Positions 7,476 through 14,505 of a stretch of DNA of 25,677 bases are shown one piece after another. Source of the stretch: an uncultured Lachnospiraceae bacterium. GTDB lineage: Bacteria > Bacillota > Clostridia > Lachnospirales > Lachnospiraceae. Every line of letters begins with the position of its first letter. The stretch's first letter is position 1. Made by a program: the position numbers and the translations under genes. A model generated the notes under the pieces. It was given only the letters and a program-made list of their open reading frames with translations, had not been told where the DNA came from and searched no databases. The DNA is taken from assembly GCA_934364805.1 (NCBI GenBank), contig CAKRMH010000027.1, forward strand, positions 1 through 25,677, read 5' to 3'.

Positions 7476-8927
7476 ATGAGTACAGATAGATATACAAGCC
7501 CATTATCTGAGCGTTATGCAAGCAAAGAGATGCAGTATATTTTTTCGCAGGATATGAAGTTTACAACCTGGAGAAAATTATGGATCGCACTTGCAGAGAC
7601 AGAGATGGAGCTTGGATTAAGTGAAGATGGCAAACCGGTCATTACACAGGAGCAGATTGACGAGTTAAAGGCACATGTGAATGACATTAATTATGATGTT
7701 GCAAAAGAGCGTGAAAAGCAGGTACGTCATGATGTTATGAGCCATGTCTATGCATATGGACAACAGTGTCCGAAAGCAGCCGGAATCATCCACCTTGGAG
7801 CAACTTCCTGCTACGTAGGAGATAACACCGATATTATCATTATGAATGAGGCATTAAAACTTGTTCATAAGAAACTGATCAGCGTAATTAACGAACTTGC
7901 TAACTTTGCTGAGAAATACAAAGATCTTCCAACTCTTGCATTTACACATTTCCAGCCTGCACAGCCAACAACCGTTGGAAAACGTGCTACTCTCTGGACA
8001 CAGGAATTTATGATGGATCTTGAGGATCTTGAGTATGTCCAGAAATCTTTGAAATTACTTGGCTCAAAGGGAACAACCGGAACACAGGCAAGCTTTTTGG
8101 AGCTTTTTGATGGAGACAATGAAGTAATCGACAAAATTGATCCAATGATCGCAAAGAAAATGGGATTTGATTCCTGCTACCCGGTTTCCGGACAGACCTA
8201 TTCCAGAAAAGTAGATACACGTGTGGCAAACATTCTTGCTGGAATTGCTGCTTCTGCACATAAGATGTCAAACGATATTCGTTTATTACAGCATCTGAAA
8301 GAAGTGGAAGAACCATTTGAGAAGAATCAGATCGGATCCTCTGCAATGGCTTACAAGAGAAATCCAATGAGAAGTGAGCGTATCGCATCTCTGTCCAGAT
8401 ATGTTATGGTAGATGCATTAAATCCAGCAATCACTTCGGCAACACAGTGGTTTGAAAGAACACTGGATGATTCCGCAAATAAGCGTCTTTCGATTCCGGA
8501 AGGATTCCTTGCAATCGACGGAATCCTGGATCTGTGCCTGAATGTGGTTGATGGACTTGTTGTATATCCAAAAGTAATTGAGAAACATTTCATGAGCGAG
8601 ATCCCATTTATGGCAACTGAGAACATTATGATGGACGCTGTAAAACGTGGCGGTAACAGACAGGAGCTTCATGAGAAGATCCGTCAGCTTTCCATGGAAG
8701 CAGGAAAAAATGTCAAGGTAGAAGGAAAAGAGAACAACCTGATCGATCTGATCGCAGCAGATCCTTCGTTTGGACTTACAAAAGAAGAACTTCAGGCAAC
8801 GTTAGAGCCATCCAGATACGTAGGACGTGCTCCGCGTCAGGTTGAGATATTCTTAAGAGATGTTGTAAGACCTGTACTGGATGCGCATAAAGACGAGATG
8901 GGTGTGAAAGCCGAGATTAATGTATAA
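7476..8927 (+). CDS. purB: Adenylosuccinate lyase
   Basis: Fumarase/aspartase-superfamily lyase acting twice in purine synthesis: it releases fumarate from SAICAR (the PurC product) and from adenylosuccinate. The superfamily signature reads GSSAMAYKRNP at residues 287-297. The substrate motif region RHDVMSHV lies near residue 85 and TFAHFQPAQPTT-like residues occur in THFQPAQPTT. At 483 residues it belongs to the longer, eukaryote-like branch rather than the roughly 430-residue B. subtilis type; the long PurC shows the same tendency. AGGAGAA (about 7463-7469) precedes the ATG. It ends the purine cluster, and the next element is the hairpin in the eno leader. Confidence 0.97.
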   Translation: MSTDRYTSPLSERYASKEMQYIFSQDMKFTTWRKLWIALAETEMELGLSEDGKPVITQEQIDELKAHVNDINYDVAKEREKQVRHDVMSHVYAYGQQCPKAAGIIHLGATSCYVGDNTDIIIMNEALKLVHKKLISVINELANFAEKYKDLPTLAFTHFQPAQPTTVGKRATLWTQEFMMDLEDLEYVQKSLKLLGSKGTTGTQASFLELFDGDNEVIDKIDPMIAKKMGFDSCYPVSGQTYSRKVDTRVANILAGIAASAHKMSNDIRLLQHLKEVEEPFEKNQIGSSAMAYKRNPMRSERIASLSRYVMVDALNPAITSATQWFERTLDDSANKRLSIPEGFLAIDGILDLCLNVVDGLVVYPKVIEKHFMSEIPFMATENIMMDAVKRGGNRQELHEKIRQLSMEAGKNVKVEGKENNLIDLIAADPSFGLTKEELQATLEPSRYVGRAPRQVEIFLRDVVRPVLDAHKDEMGVKAEINV

Positions 8928-8962
8928 AAGGAACTGATTACAGCAATCGTTTCGTGTGAATA

Positions 8963-9043
8963 AAAAAAGTCTCTCTGGTTACAATGAAACTGAGTACTTT
9001 GTGTAATACAAAGCGAAGATTCATGGAACAGGGAGGCTTTTTT
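8963..9043 (+). promoter_or_regulatory. Terminator-like hairpin that contains the eno ribosome site (candidate attenuator)
   Basis: Left arm 8963-8977 (AAAAAAGTCTCTCTG) pairs with right arm 9029-9043 (CAGGGAGGCTTTTTT): 15 consecutive pairs, of which two are G-U. The right arm includes the eno Shine-Dalgarno GGGAGG (9031-9036), and its T-run ends directly at the eno ATG. The roughly 50-nt top contains a second perfect 6-bp hairpin, CTTTGT (8997-9002) / ACAAAG (9008-9013), and a pairing ATGAA / TTCAT. The structure may end purB transcripts, hide the eno start, or both. A weak rival pairing is possible between AATC..TTCG (8945-8954) and CGAAGATT (9014-9021). Switching is inferred; the pairing is read directly. 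Confidence 0.65.
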
Positions 9044-10330
9044 ATGTCATTAATGATTCAGATCGTTGACGTTCACGGAAGAGAAATACTTGATTCGAGG
9101 GGGAATCCGACAATCGAGGTGGAAGTAACGGCGCAGACAGAGACGACGGGAAAGAAAATAACAGCAATAGAATCAGTTCCATCAGGGGCAAGCACGGGAA
9201 AATTTGAGGCTGTGGAGCTTCGGGATGGTAATCCGAGATATTTTGGACTTGGAGTATTAAATGTAGTGGATCATATTAACAATCGGATCCGGAGGGAACT
9301 TCTGGGGATGAATGTTCTGGATCAGGTAAAGATTGACCGCAGAATTATCGAACTGGATGGTACGGACAATAAAGAGAATCTCGGAGCAAATGCGACACTC
9401 GGGGTTTCACTTGCCTGCGCATCCTGTGCGGCAAAGGCTCTGGATATGCCGCTATTCCGCTATCTGGGAGGAGTGAATGCAAAGCGCCTGCCAAGACCGA
9501 TGATGAATGTCATAAATGGAGGTGTACACGCAGCAAATCCACTTGATTTTCAGGAGTTTATGATTGTCCCGGTCAGTGCTTCTACATTTTCAGAGGCTTT
9601 GCGAATGGGAGCGGAAGTGTACCATTATCTGAAACTGCTTTTGCATGAGGAAGGAATGCTTACAGCGGTTGGGGATGAAGGCGGTTTTGCTCCGGATCTT
9701 CACACGGCGGATGAAGTATTCCGGTATTTAACAAAAGCAGTAGAAAAGGCAGGGTATAAGCCGGGAGAAGATATCGCTTTTGCGATGGATGCTGCGGCAA
9801 GCGAGCTGTATGATGAAGAACGGGATGTTTATATTTTTCCGGGAGAAGAAGTGATACGAAGTGCAGATGAGATGATCAGTCTGTATGAACATTTAATCGA
9901 TGAGTATCCGCTGATCTCGATCGAAGATGGACTGAATGAGGAATCGTGGGAGGGATGGCAGAAGCTGAAGCACCGGATCGGAGACAGGGTAATGCTTGTA
10001 GGCGATGATCTGTTTGTGACGAACAGTAAACGGATCCGCTGCGGAATAGAACTGGATGCAGCGAATGCGGTGTTGGTAAAAGTGAATCAGATTGGAACCC
10101 TGACGGAGGCAATGGATGCGATCGAACTCTGCCACAGAGCCGGTTATCAGTCGATCATATCGCACCGGTCAGGAGAGACAGAAGGCAGCTTTATTTCAGA
10201 TCTTGCAGTGGCAGTAAATTCGGGATATATAAAGAGTGGAGCACCATGCAGAGGCGAAAGAACTGCAAAATATAATGAGCTTCTTCGGATTGAAGAGAAC
10301 CTTACACTTGCAAAGTTTGAAAAAAGATAG
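9044..10330 (+). CDS. eno: Enolase (phosphopyruvate hydratase)
   Basis: Mg-dependent enolase, dehydrating 2-phosphoglycerate to phosphoenolpyruvate after GpmI. The 428 residues fit the family. All key positions are present: the PSGASTG mobile loop, His162, Glu171 (QEFM), Glu212 (GDEGGF), metal ligands Asp249, Glu294 and Asp321, Lys346, His374 in SHRSGET, and Lys397 in IKSGAPCRGER. The start is ATG 9044, with GGGAGG (9031-9036) 7 nt upstream; in-frame ATGs at 8984 and 9023 have no ribosome site. It departs from typical bacterial enolases by an insertion before the PSGASTG loop and by GGVHAANPLD. Codon use is looser (CGG, GGG, ACG, CCG common) than gap/pgk, so it may be a lesser-used or second enolase. 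Confidence 0.93.
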   Translation: MSLMIQIVDVHGREILDSRGNPTIEVEVTAQTETTGKKITAIESVPSGASTGKFEAVELRDGNPRYFGLGVLNVVDHINNRIRRELLGMNVLDQVKIDRRIIELDGTDNKENLGANATLGVSLACASCAAKALDMPLFRYLGGVNAKRLPRPMMNVINGGVHAANPLDFQEFMIVPVSASTFSEALRMGAEVYHYLKLLLHEEGMLTAVGDEGGFAPDLHTADEVFRYLTKAVEKAGYKPGEDIAFAMDAAASELYDEERDVYIFPGEEVIRSADEMISLYEHLIDEYPLISIEDGLNEESWEGWQKLKHRIGDRVMLVGDDLFVTNSKRIRCGIELDAANAVLVKVNQIGTLTEAMDAIELCHRAGYQSIISHRSGETEGSFISDLAVAVNSGYIKSGAPCRGERTAKYNELLRIEENLTLAKFEKR

Positions 10331-10407
10331 TTTGAGCCATCCTTCCAGTTGCAAGCAGTGGATAGTAACTGGTCTGATACAGCAAGAAGTGTAAAATAAA
10401 AAAATAG

Positions 10408-10436
10408 TTGAAATACACCTTCTGGTATGATATACT
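10408..10436 (+). promoter_or_regulatory. Sigma-A promoter for secG
   Basis: TTGAAA (10408-10413), a 17-bp spacer and TATACT (10431-10436) lie about 40 nt upstream of the secG GTG. The eno-secG gap (10331-10476) otherwise holds a weak CCAGTT/AACTGG inverted repeat without a T-run. Confidence 0.62.
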
Positions 10437-10476
10437 TTGATAAGTTACGAGTATTGGAAAGCAGGAGGTGTAGATC

Positions 10477-10716
10477 GTGAGTATCTTACATACGATTTTA
10501 ACTATAGTTTTTATTATAATCAGTATTGCAATTACAGTTGTTATCTTAATGCAGGAAGGTAAGTCAGCAGGACTTGGAGCAATCAGTGGTGCCGCTGACA
10601 CATACTGGGGCAAGAACAAAGGACGTTCCATGGAAGGTGTTCTTGTAAAGGTTACAAGAGTTGGTGTAATCCTTTTCCTTGTACTTGCTGCGGTGTTAGA
10701 TTTAGGAATCTGGTAG
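10477..10716 (+). CDS. secG: Preprotein translocase subunit SecG
   Basis: Small integral membrane subunit of the SecYEG channel that aids SecA-driven export. The 79 residues and two hydrophobic helices (about 3-22 and 54-76) are typical. Between them is the conserved SecG stretch, LMQEGKSAGLGAISGAADTYWGKNKGRS. The start is GTG 10477, with AGGAGGTG (10463-10470) 6 nt upstream; no ATG would fit. secG-rnr-smpB-ssrA is a conserved order in Firmicutes. A terminator follows between it and rnr. Confidence 0.95.
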   Translation: MSILHTILTIVFIIISIAITVVILMQEGKSAGLGAISGAADTYWGKNKGRSMEGVLVKVTRVGVILFLVLAAVLDLGIW

Positions 10717-10723
10717 AATACTT

Positions 10724-10760
10724 AAGAGGCTGTCGTTGATATACGATGGCTTCTTTTTTT
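10724..10760 (+). terminator. Intrinsic terminator between secG and rnr
   Basis: AGAGGCTGTCGT (10725-10736) pairs with ACGATGGCTTCT (10743-10754), including three G-U pairs, around a 6-nt loop. A run of seven T follows and ends where the rnr ribosome site GAGGA begins. rnr has no separate promoter visible, so this is probably leaky or attenuating. Confidence 0.72.
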
Positions 10761-10771
10761 GAGGAAAACAC

Positions 10772-12901
10772 ATGAGAAAAGAAGAAAAAGATTTATTTGA
10801 ACAGAGAAAACGAATGGTATATGAATTCATCTGTGACGACATGTACGTACCGATGAAGATCAAAGAAATCGCAATTGTACTTGGCGTATCCAGGGCAGAA
10901 CGGGAAGAGCTTGTCAAAGTACTGGATGCACTGATCGCAGATGGTAAGATCGCAATCTCCAAGCGTGGTAAGTACGCAAAAGCAGAAGCAAAGATGATAA
11001 CCGGTGTGTTTACTGCGCATCCAAAAGGGTTTGGCTTTGTAACGGTTGACGGAGAAGAGGAAGATATCTTTATTCCAGCGGATCAGGTACATGGTGCAAT
11101 GCATATGGACACGGTACAGATCACGATTGCACCAAAGACCAGTGGAAAACGGAAAGAAGGTTCCGTGGTAAAAATCCTTGAAAGAGGAATGAATCACGTT
11201 GTCTGCACATATGAAGCAAGCAGGAATTTTGGATTTGCAGTTCCGGATAATCCGAAATTTGGTAAGGACATTTTTATTCCGATCGAACGCTCCAAAGGTG
11301 CCGTTGCAGGACATAAAGTTGTGGTGGAAATCACAAATTACGGTGGAAAAGATAAGAAACCAGAGGGAAAAGTGGTGGAGATCCTGGGGCATATCAATGA
11401 TCCGGGAACAGACATTCTTTCCATCGTCCGGGCATATGATATGCCTGTGGAATTCTCGGAAAAGATCATGAACCAGGTGGAACGGGTGTCGAACGAAGTG
11501 TCTGATGCAGATATGGCAGGCAGAATGGATATCCGTGACTGGCAGATGGTGACGATTGACGGAGAGGATGCGAAAGATCTCGATGATGCGGTTTCCCTGA
11601 CGATGGATGAAGAAAATTATAAGCTGGGCGTTCATATTGCGGATGTATCCAACTATGTTCAGGAACACAGCGCACTGGATGTAGAAGCCTTAAAACGTGG
11701 AACTTCTGTATATCTGGTGGATCGTGTGATCCCAATGCTGCCACATAAGCTTTCTAATGGAATCTGTTCTTTAAATCAGGGGGAGAACCGTCTTGCACTC
11801 AGCTGCATTATGACGATTAATCCAAAAGGGGAAGTGATTGACCACAAGATTGCGGAAACCGTAATCCGGGTAGACCGCAGAATGAGCTATACTGTGGTGA
11901 AAAAGATCCTCGAAGAACAGGATCCGGAACTGCGAAAAGAATATGAACCGCTTGTTCCAATGTTTGAAAGAATGCGTGACCTTGCAGGTATTTTACGGAA
12001 AAAACGCATGAAACGGGGCTCTATCGATTTTGATTTTCCAGAGACAAAGGTGATACTGGATGACAAAGGAAAGCCCGTTGAAATCAAACCATATGACCGC
12101 AATGTGGCAACTAAGATCATTGAAGATTTTATGCTGATTGCGAATGAGACGGTTGCACAGGATTTTTTCTGGCAGGAAATTCCTTTCGTATATCGTACAC
12201 ATGATAATCCGGATAGTGAGAAAATCCATAAACTTGGAACATTCATAAATAACTTTGGGTATTCCATTCATATTGGGCAGGATGAAATCCATCCGAAAGA
12301 ACTTCAGAAATTACTGCTGAAGATCGAGGGAACACCGGAGGAGGCACTGATCAGCCGGCTGACATTGCGTTCGATGAAACAGGCAAAATATACAACGACC
12401 AATACCGGACATTTTGGGCTGGCAACAAATTATTACTGCCATTTTACTTCGCCGATCCGAAGATACCCGGACCTTCAGATCCACAGGATTATCAAAGAGA
12501 CACTGCGGGGACGGATGAATGGAAAACGGATCGACCATTATGAAAAACTGCTTCCGGAGGTTGCTAAGCATTCCAGTGAAATGGAGCGCCGGGCGGATGA
12601 GGCAGAACGGGAAACAATCAAACTGAAAAAGGTTGAATTTATGGAAGATCATATTGGAGAACAGTTTGAAGGTGTGATTTCCGGTGTGACAGAGTGGGGA
12701 TTTTTCGTGGAACTTCCTAATACGGTAGAAGGACTGGTGCGCGTGACGGAACTGCATGATGATTTTTATCAGTATTATGAAGATACTTATGAATTGGTTG
12801 GCGAGGTGACAAACCGACGTTATAAACTCGGTCAGAAAGTAAAGGTGGAACTTGTGGCAACCGATAAAATCATGAGGACGATCGATTTTATCCTTGCATA
12901 A
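10772..12901 (+). CDS. rnr: Ribonuclease R
   Basis: Processive 3'-to-5' exoribonuclease that can digest structured RNA; in bacteria it works with tmRNA-SmpB to destroy faulty mRNA. The 709 residues hold a winged-helix N-terminus (about 1-60), two cold-shock-type OB domains (about 68-220), the RNB catalytic domain (about 245-575), and a C-terminal S1 domain (about 627-707). Catalytic acids are clear in DGEDAKDLDD: Asp263, Asp269, Asp271 and Asp272. The RNB motif HFTSPIRRYPDLQIHR is also present. GAGGA (10761-10765) lies 6 nt before the ATG. It lacks the long lysine-rich C-terminal tail of E. coli RNase R. smpB and ssrA lie directly downstream, matching the shared pathway. Confidence 0.97.
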   Translation: MRKEEKDLFEQRKRMVYEFICDDMYVPMKIKEIAIVLGVSRAEREELVKVLDALIADGKIAISKRGKYAKAEAKMITGVFTAHPKGFGFVTVDGEEEDIFIPADQVHGAMHMDTVQITIAPKTSGKRKEGSVVKILERGMNHVVCTYEASRNFGFAVPDNPKFGKDIFIPIERSKGAVAGHKVVVEITNYGGKDKKPEGKVVEILGHINDPGTDILSIVRAYDMPVEFSEKIMNQVERVSNEVSDADMAGRMDIRDWQMVTIDGEDAKDLDDAVSLTMDEENYKLGVHIADVSNYVQEHSALDVEALKRGTSVYLVDRVIPMLPHKLSNGICSLNQGENRLALSCIMTINPKGEVIDHKIAETVIRVDRRMSYTVVKKILEEQDPELRKEYEPLVPMFERMRDLAGILRKKRMKRGSIDFDFPETKVILDDKGKPVEIKPYDRNVATKIIEDFMLIANETVAQDFFWQEIPFVYRTHDNPDSEKIHKLGTFINNFGYSIHIGQDEIHPKELQKLLLKIEGTPEEALISRLTLRSMKQAKYTTTNTGHFGLATNYYCHFTSPIRRYPDLQIHRIIKETLRGRMNGKRIDHYEKLLPEVAKHSSEMERRADEAERETIKLKKVEFMEDHIGEQFEGVISGVTEWGFFVELPNTVEGLVRVTELHDDFYQYYEDTYELVGEVTNRRYKLGQKVKVELVATDKIMRTIDFILA

Positions 12902-12932
12902 TTTATAAACTTTTCACAGTTGGTTTCTTGAT

Positions 12933-12961
12933 TTTTTTACAAAAATCATATATTCTATAAT
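12933..12961 (+). promoter_or_regulatory. Possible sigma-A promoter for smpB-ssrA
   Basis: A perfect TATAAT stands at 12956-12961, and a second TATATT at 12949-12954, within the AT-rich rnr-smpB gap. The -35 is unclear: TTTTTT at 12933-12938 gives a 17-bp spacer, and TTGATT at 12928-12933 fits TATATT only with 15 bp. Confidence 0.35.
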
Positions 12962-13014
12962 TCGGACACGGAAACCAAAAGAGATGTTCTGTAAGGGAAA
13001 GGAGGATGCCACTC

Positions 13015-13482
13015 ATGGCAAAGGAAGCGAGAAAGCTGATTGCTAACAACAAAAAAGCGCGTCATGATTATTTTCTCGAAGAGACCTTCGAAGCCGGCAT
13101 CAGCCTTCACGGAACCGAAGTGAAATCTCTTCGTATGGGCAAATGCAGCATCAAAGAGGCATTCATTCATATAGAGAATGGAGAGGTCATTTTATATGGA
13201 ATGCATATCAGTCCGTATGAGAAAGGCAATATATTTAATAAGGATCCTCTCAGACCGAAGAAGCTTTTGCTTCATAAGAAAGAGATCCAGAAGCTGATCG
13301 GGAGAATCGCACAAAAGGGATACACACTTGTTCCAGTAGAGGTGTATTTCAAAGGAAGCCTGGTGAAAGTCCAGATCGCTCTTGCAAAAGGCAAGAAGCT
13401 ATATGACAAGCGTCAGGACATTGCGAAAAAGGATCAGCGCCGCGAAGCAGAGAGGGACTTCAAAGTCCGTAATCTGGGTTAG
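13015..13482 (+). CDS. smpB: SsrA-binding protein SmpB
   Basis: Binds the tRNA-like part of tmRNA and fits it into the empty A site of stalled ribosomes. The 155 residues are the family length. The N-terminus ARKLIANNKKARHDYFLEE, the central GTEVKSLR motif and the C-terminal basic tail KKLYDKRQDIAKKDQRREAERD, which forms a helix in the mRNA channel, are all characteristic. ATG 13015 was chosen because AAAGGAGG ends at 13005, 9 nt upstream. The in-frame ATG at 13006 abuts the ribosome site and cannot use it. The tmRNA gene begins 50 nt after the stop. Confidence 0.97.
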   Translation: MAKEARKLIANNKKARHDYFLEETFEAGISLHGTEVKSLRMGKCSIKEAFIHIENGEVILYGMHISPYEKGNIFNKDPLRPKKLLLHKKEIQKLIGRIAQKGYTLVPVEVYFKGSLVKVQIALAKGKKLYDKRQDIAKKDQRREAERDFKVRNLG

Positions 13483-13485
13483 CGG

Positions 13486-13526
13486 ATGATATCAGACATC
13501 TATGGCGGCATTGCCGTCTGGATCAT
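13486..13526 (+). other. Hairpin between smpB and the tmRNA 5' end
   Basis: ATGAT(A)TCAGAC (13486-13497) pairs with GTCTGGATCAT (13516-13526): 11 pairs, one bulged A, one G-U. The 18-nt top includes GGC/GCC. It lies 6 nt before the mature tmRNA. With no promoter visible between smpB and ssrA, it may be part of the precursor trimmed to make the tmRNA 5' end. Function is inferred. Confidence 0.5.
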
Positions 13527-13532
13527 ATATTT

Positions 13533-13869
13533 GGGCTAGTAAAGGTTTCGACGGGGGAACTGAAGCTGGAGAAGCGAGTCGCATGCAATGCGTGAAATGG
13601 CAAAACTAAAATTAAACGCTGAAGATAATTTAGCATACGCTGCCTAATGGCAGCAGTCCGCTCTAGAGCACTCACACTTTAGAATCCGGGCTTCGACCAT
13701 GTGAGAAACGACATGAGCAAAGCTTTGAACTCATGGGCGTATCATGAAGCTACTGAAACTGCAAGGATGTTTGTTTTCGTGCAGCGGAGGGAATGTGAAA
13801 TAACAAACTACGCTCGTAGAAGGACAGGGGATTTTCTTTCGGACACGGGTTCGACTCCCGTCTAGTCCA
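13533..13869 (+). ncRNA. ssrA: Transfer-messenger RNA (tmRNA, SsrA)
   Basis: Rescues stalled ribosomes: it acts as tRNA-Ala, then as mRNA for a degradation tag. The 5' end GGGCTAG (13533-13539) pairs with CTAGTCC (13862-13868) as the acceptor stem, with one G-U. GGTTTCGACGGGG follows at the 5' side, and the T-arm GGGTTCGACTCCCG lies near the 3' end. The CCA is not encoded, so it is added after transcription. The tag frame most likely resumes at GCT 13618, after a TTAAAC context, and reads AEDNLAYAA before TAA at 13645-13647. This resembles other clostridial tags but ends in YAA where LAA or IAA is usual. It is preceded by its partner smpB and followed by a strong terminator. Confidence 0.96.
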
Positions 13870-13873
13870 CTAG

Positions 13874-13910
13874 AAAAAGCTCGGAAGCATTTGCTTTCGG
13901 GCTTTTTGTT
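13874..13910. terminator. Bidirectional intrinsic terminator between ssrA and the convergent gene
   Basis: AAAAAGCTCGGAAGC (13874-13888) pairs with GCTTTCGGGCTTTTT (13893-13907), with two G-U pairs and a tight ATTT loop. A-run and T-run flank both sides, so it can end ssrA on the plus strand and the membrane protein gene (stop at 13916) on the minus strand. Confidence 0.88.
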
Positions 13911-13915
13911 TTACG

Positions 13916-14302
13916 CTAATTTTCTTTCCAACTGTAAATATATTTTCCGACAATGCCGAGAAGCGTGACTGTAAAACTCAGTATGACGGCACAGATCATA
14001 CGTGCGGCACCGAGTTTGTGGAATAATTCAAAAGCCACAAAAATCACGGAAAGAGTAAGGCTGGTGAGTAAATAGCCCTTTAAAGAAAATCCTTCGGGTT
14101 TCTCTTTGATCATCCAGATCAGATGTGTAATATAGGTGGAAAAAAGAAGCATGAGGGAAATTGCAAACAAGATAAAGACAACCGGAAAAGCGAGATCTGC
14201 AATTTTGCTTCCAGAATTACCGATGCAGGAAAGCATTAATACGAACAATAAGAGTGTAATACCAGAAATATAGCGGGCAATCTGATTTATCATTTTTTTC
14301 AT
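13916..14302 (-). CDS. Small four-helix membrane protein of unknown function
   Basis: I do not recognise a family. The 128 residues are mostly hydrophobic, with four predicted helices at about 10-28, 38-64, 76-95 and 101-123, joined by short loops. A basic cytoplasmic-type loop (KEKPEGFSLKG) lies between helices 2 and 3. The start is the ATG complementary to 14300-14302, because a perfect AGGAGG lies just upstream on this strand. A longer in-frame reading to 14521 would cross the fbp promoter and has no ribosome site. It is the only minus-strand gene here, convergent with ssrA and divergent from fbp, and has its own promoter. Membrane location is a confident reading; function is unknown. Confidence 0.75.
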   Translation of the reverse strand: MKKMINQIARYISGITLLLFVLMLSCIGNSGSKIADLAFPVVFILFAISLMLLFSTYITHLIWMIKEKPEGFSLKGYLLTSLTLSVIFVAFELFHKLGAARMICAVILSFTVTLLGIVGKYIYSWKEN

Positions 14303-14333
14303 AGGACATCCTCCTGTAATAAAGAATAGTATC

Positions 14334-14362
14334 AGTTTAGCACAAGAGCAGGATGCGGACAA
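14334..14362 (-). promoter_or_regulatory. Promoter of the minus-strand membrane protein gene
   Basis: On the minus strand TTGTCC (complement of 14357-14362), a 17-bp spacer and an extended TGCTAAACT -10 (hexamer complement of 14334-14339). The implied start point gives a leader of about 25 nt to the ATG. Confidence 0.5.
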
Positions 14363-14381
14363 GAAGATTGTCAATGAACAT

Positions 14382-14396
14382 AATACATCATGTATT
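14382..14396. promoter_or_regulatory. Perfect 15-bp palindrome between divergent promoters (candidate operator)
   Basis: AATACAT-C-ATGTATT is a perfect 7-1-7 dyad. It lies about 20 bp upstream of the minus-strand -35 and 15 bp upstream of the fbp -35. The position and size suit a dimeric repressor or activator acting on either promoter. The regulator is unknown. Confidence 0.5.
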
Positions 14397-14411
14397 TGAT
14401 TGCGGACATTC

Positions 14412-14440
14412 TTGGCAAGAACGCAAAAAAGTGTTAAGCT
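14412..14440 (+). promoter_or_regulatory. Promoter for fbp
   Basis: TTGGCA (14412-14417), a 17-bp spacer, and TAAGCT (14435-14440) preceded by TGT, making an extended -10. The leader to the fbp TTG start is about 60 nt. Confidence 0.55.
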
Positions 14441-14505
14441 AAATGAAAATAAAAAGAAGATATTCGATATAGGGGTAAGAATATTGATATTGGAGGAATG
14501 GGGAT

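Noticed and set aside
8984..9043. Upstream ATGs at 8984 and 9023 as eno starts
   Set aside because: Neither has a ribosome site, and the extra residues lie in the hairpin and do not resemble enolase.
10345..10425. Inverted repeats (CCAGTT/AACTGG and AGAAGTGTA/TACACCTTCT) between eno and secG
   Set aside because: Stems are short with long loops or bulges and lack a T-run; not distinguishable from chance.
10793..11668. Minus-strand frame of 291 codons inside rnr
   Set aside because: It is antisense to an intact RNase R gene, has odd His/Cys/Phe-rich composition and no start signals.
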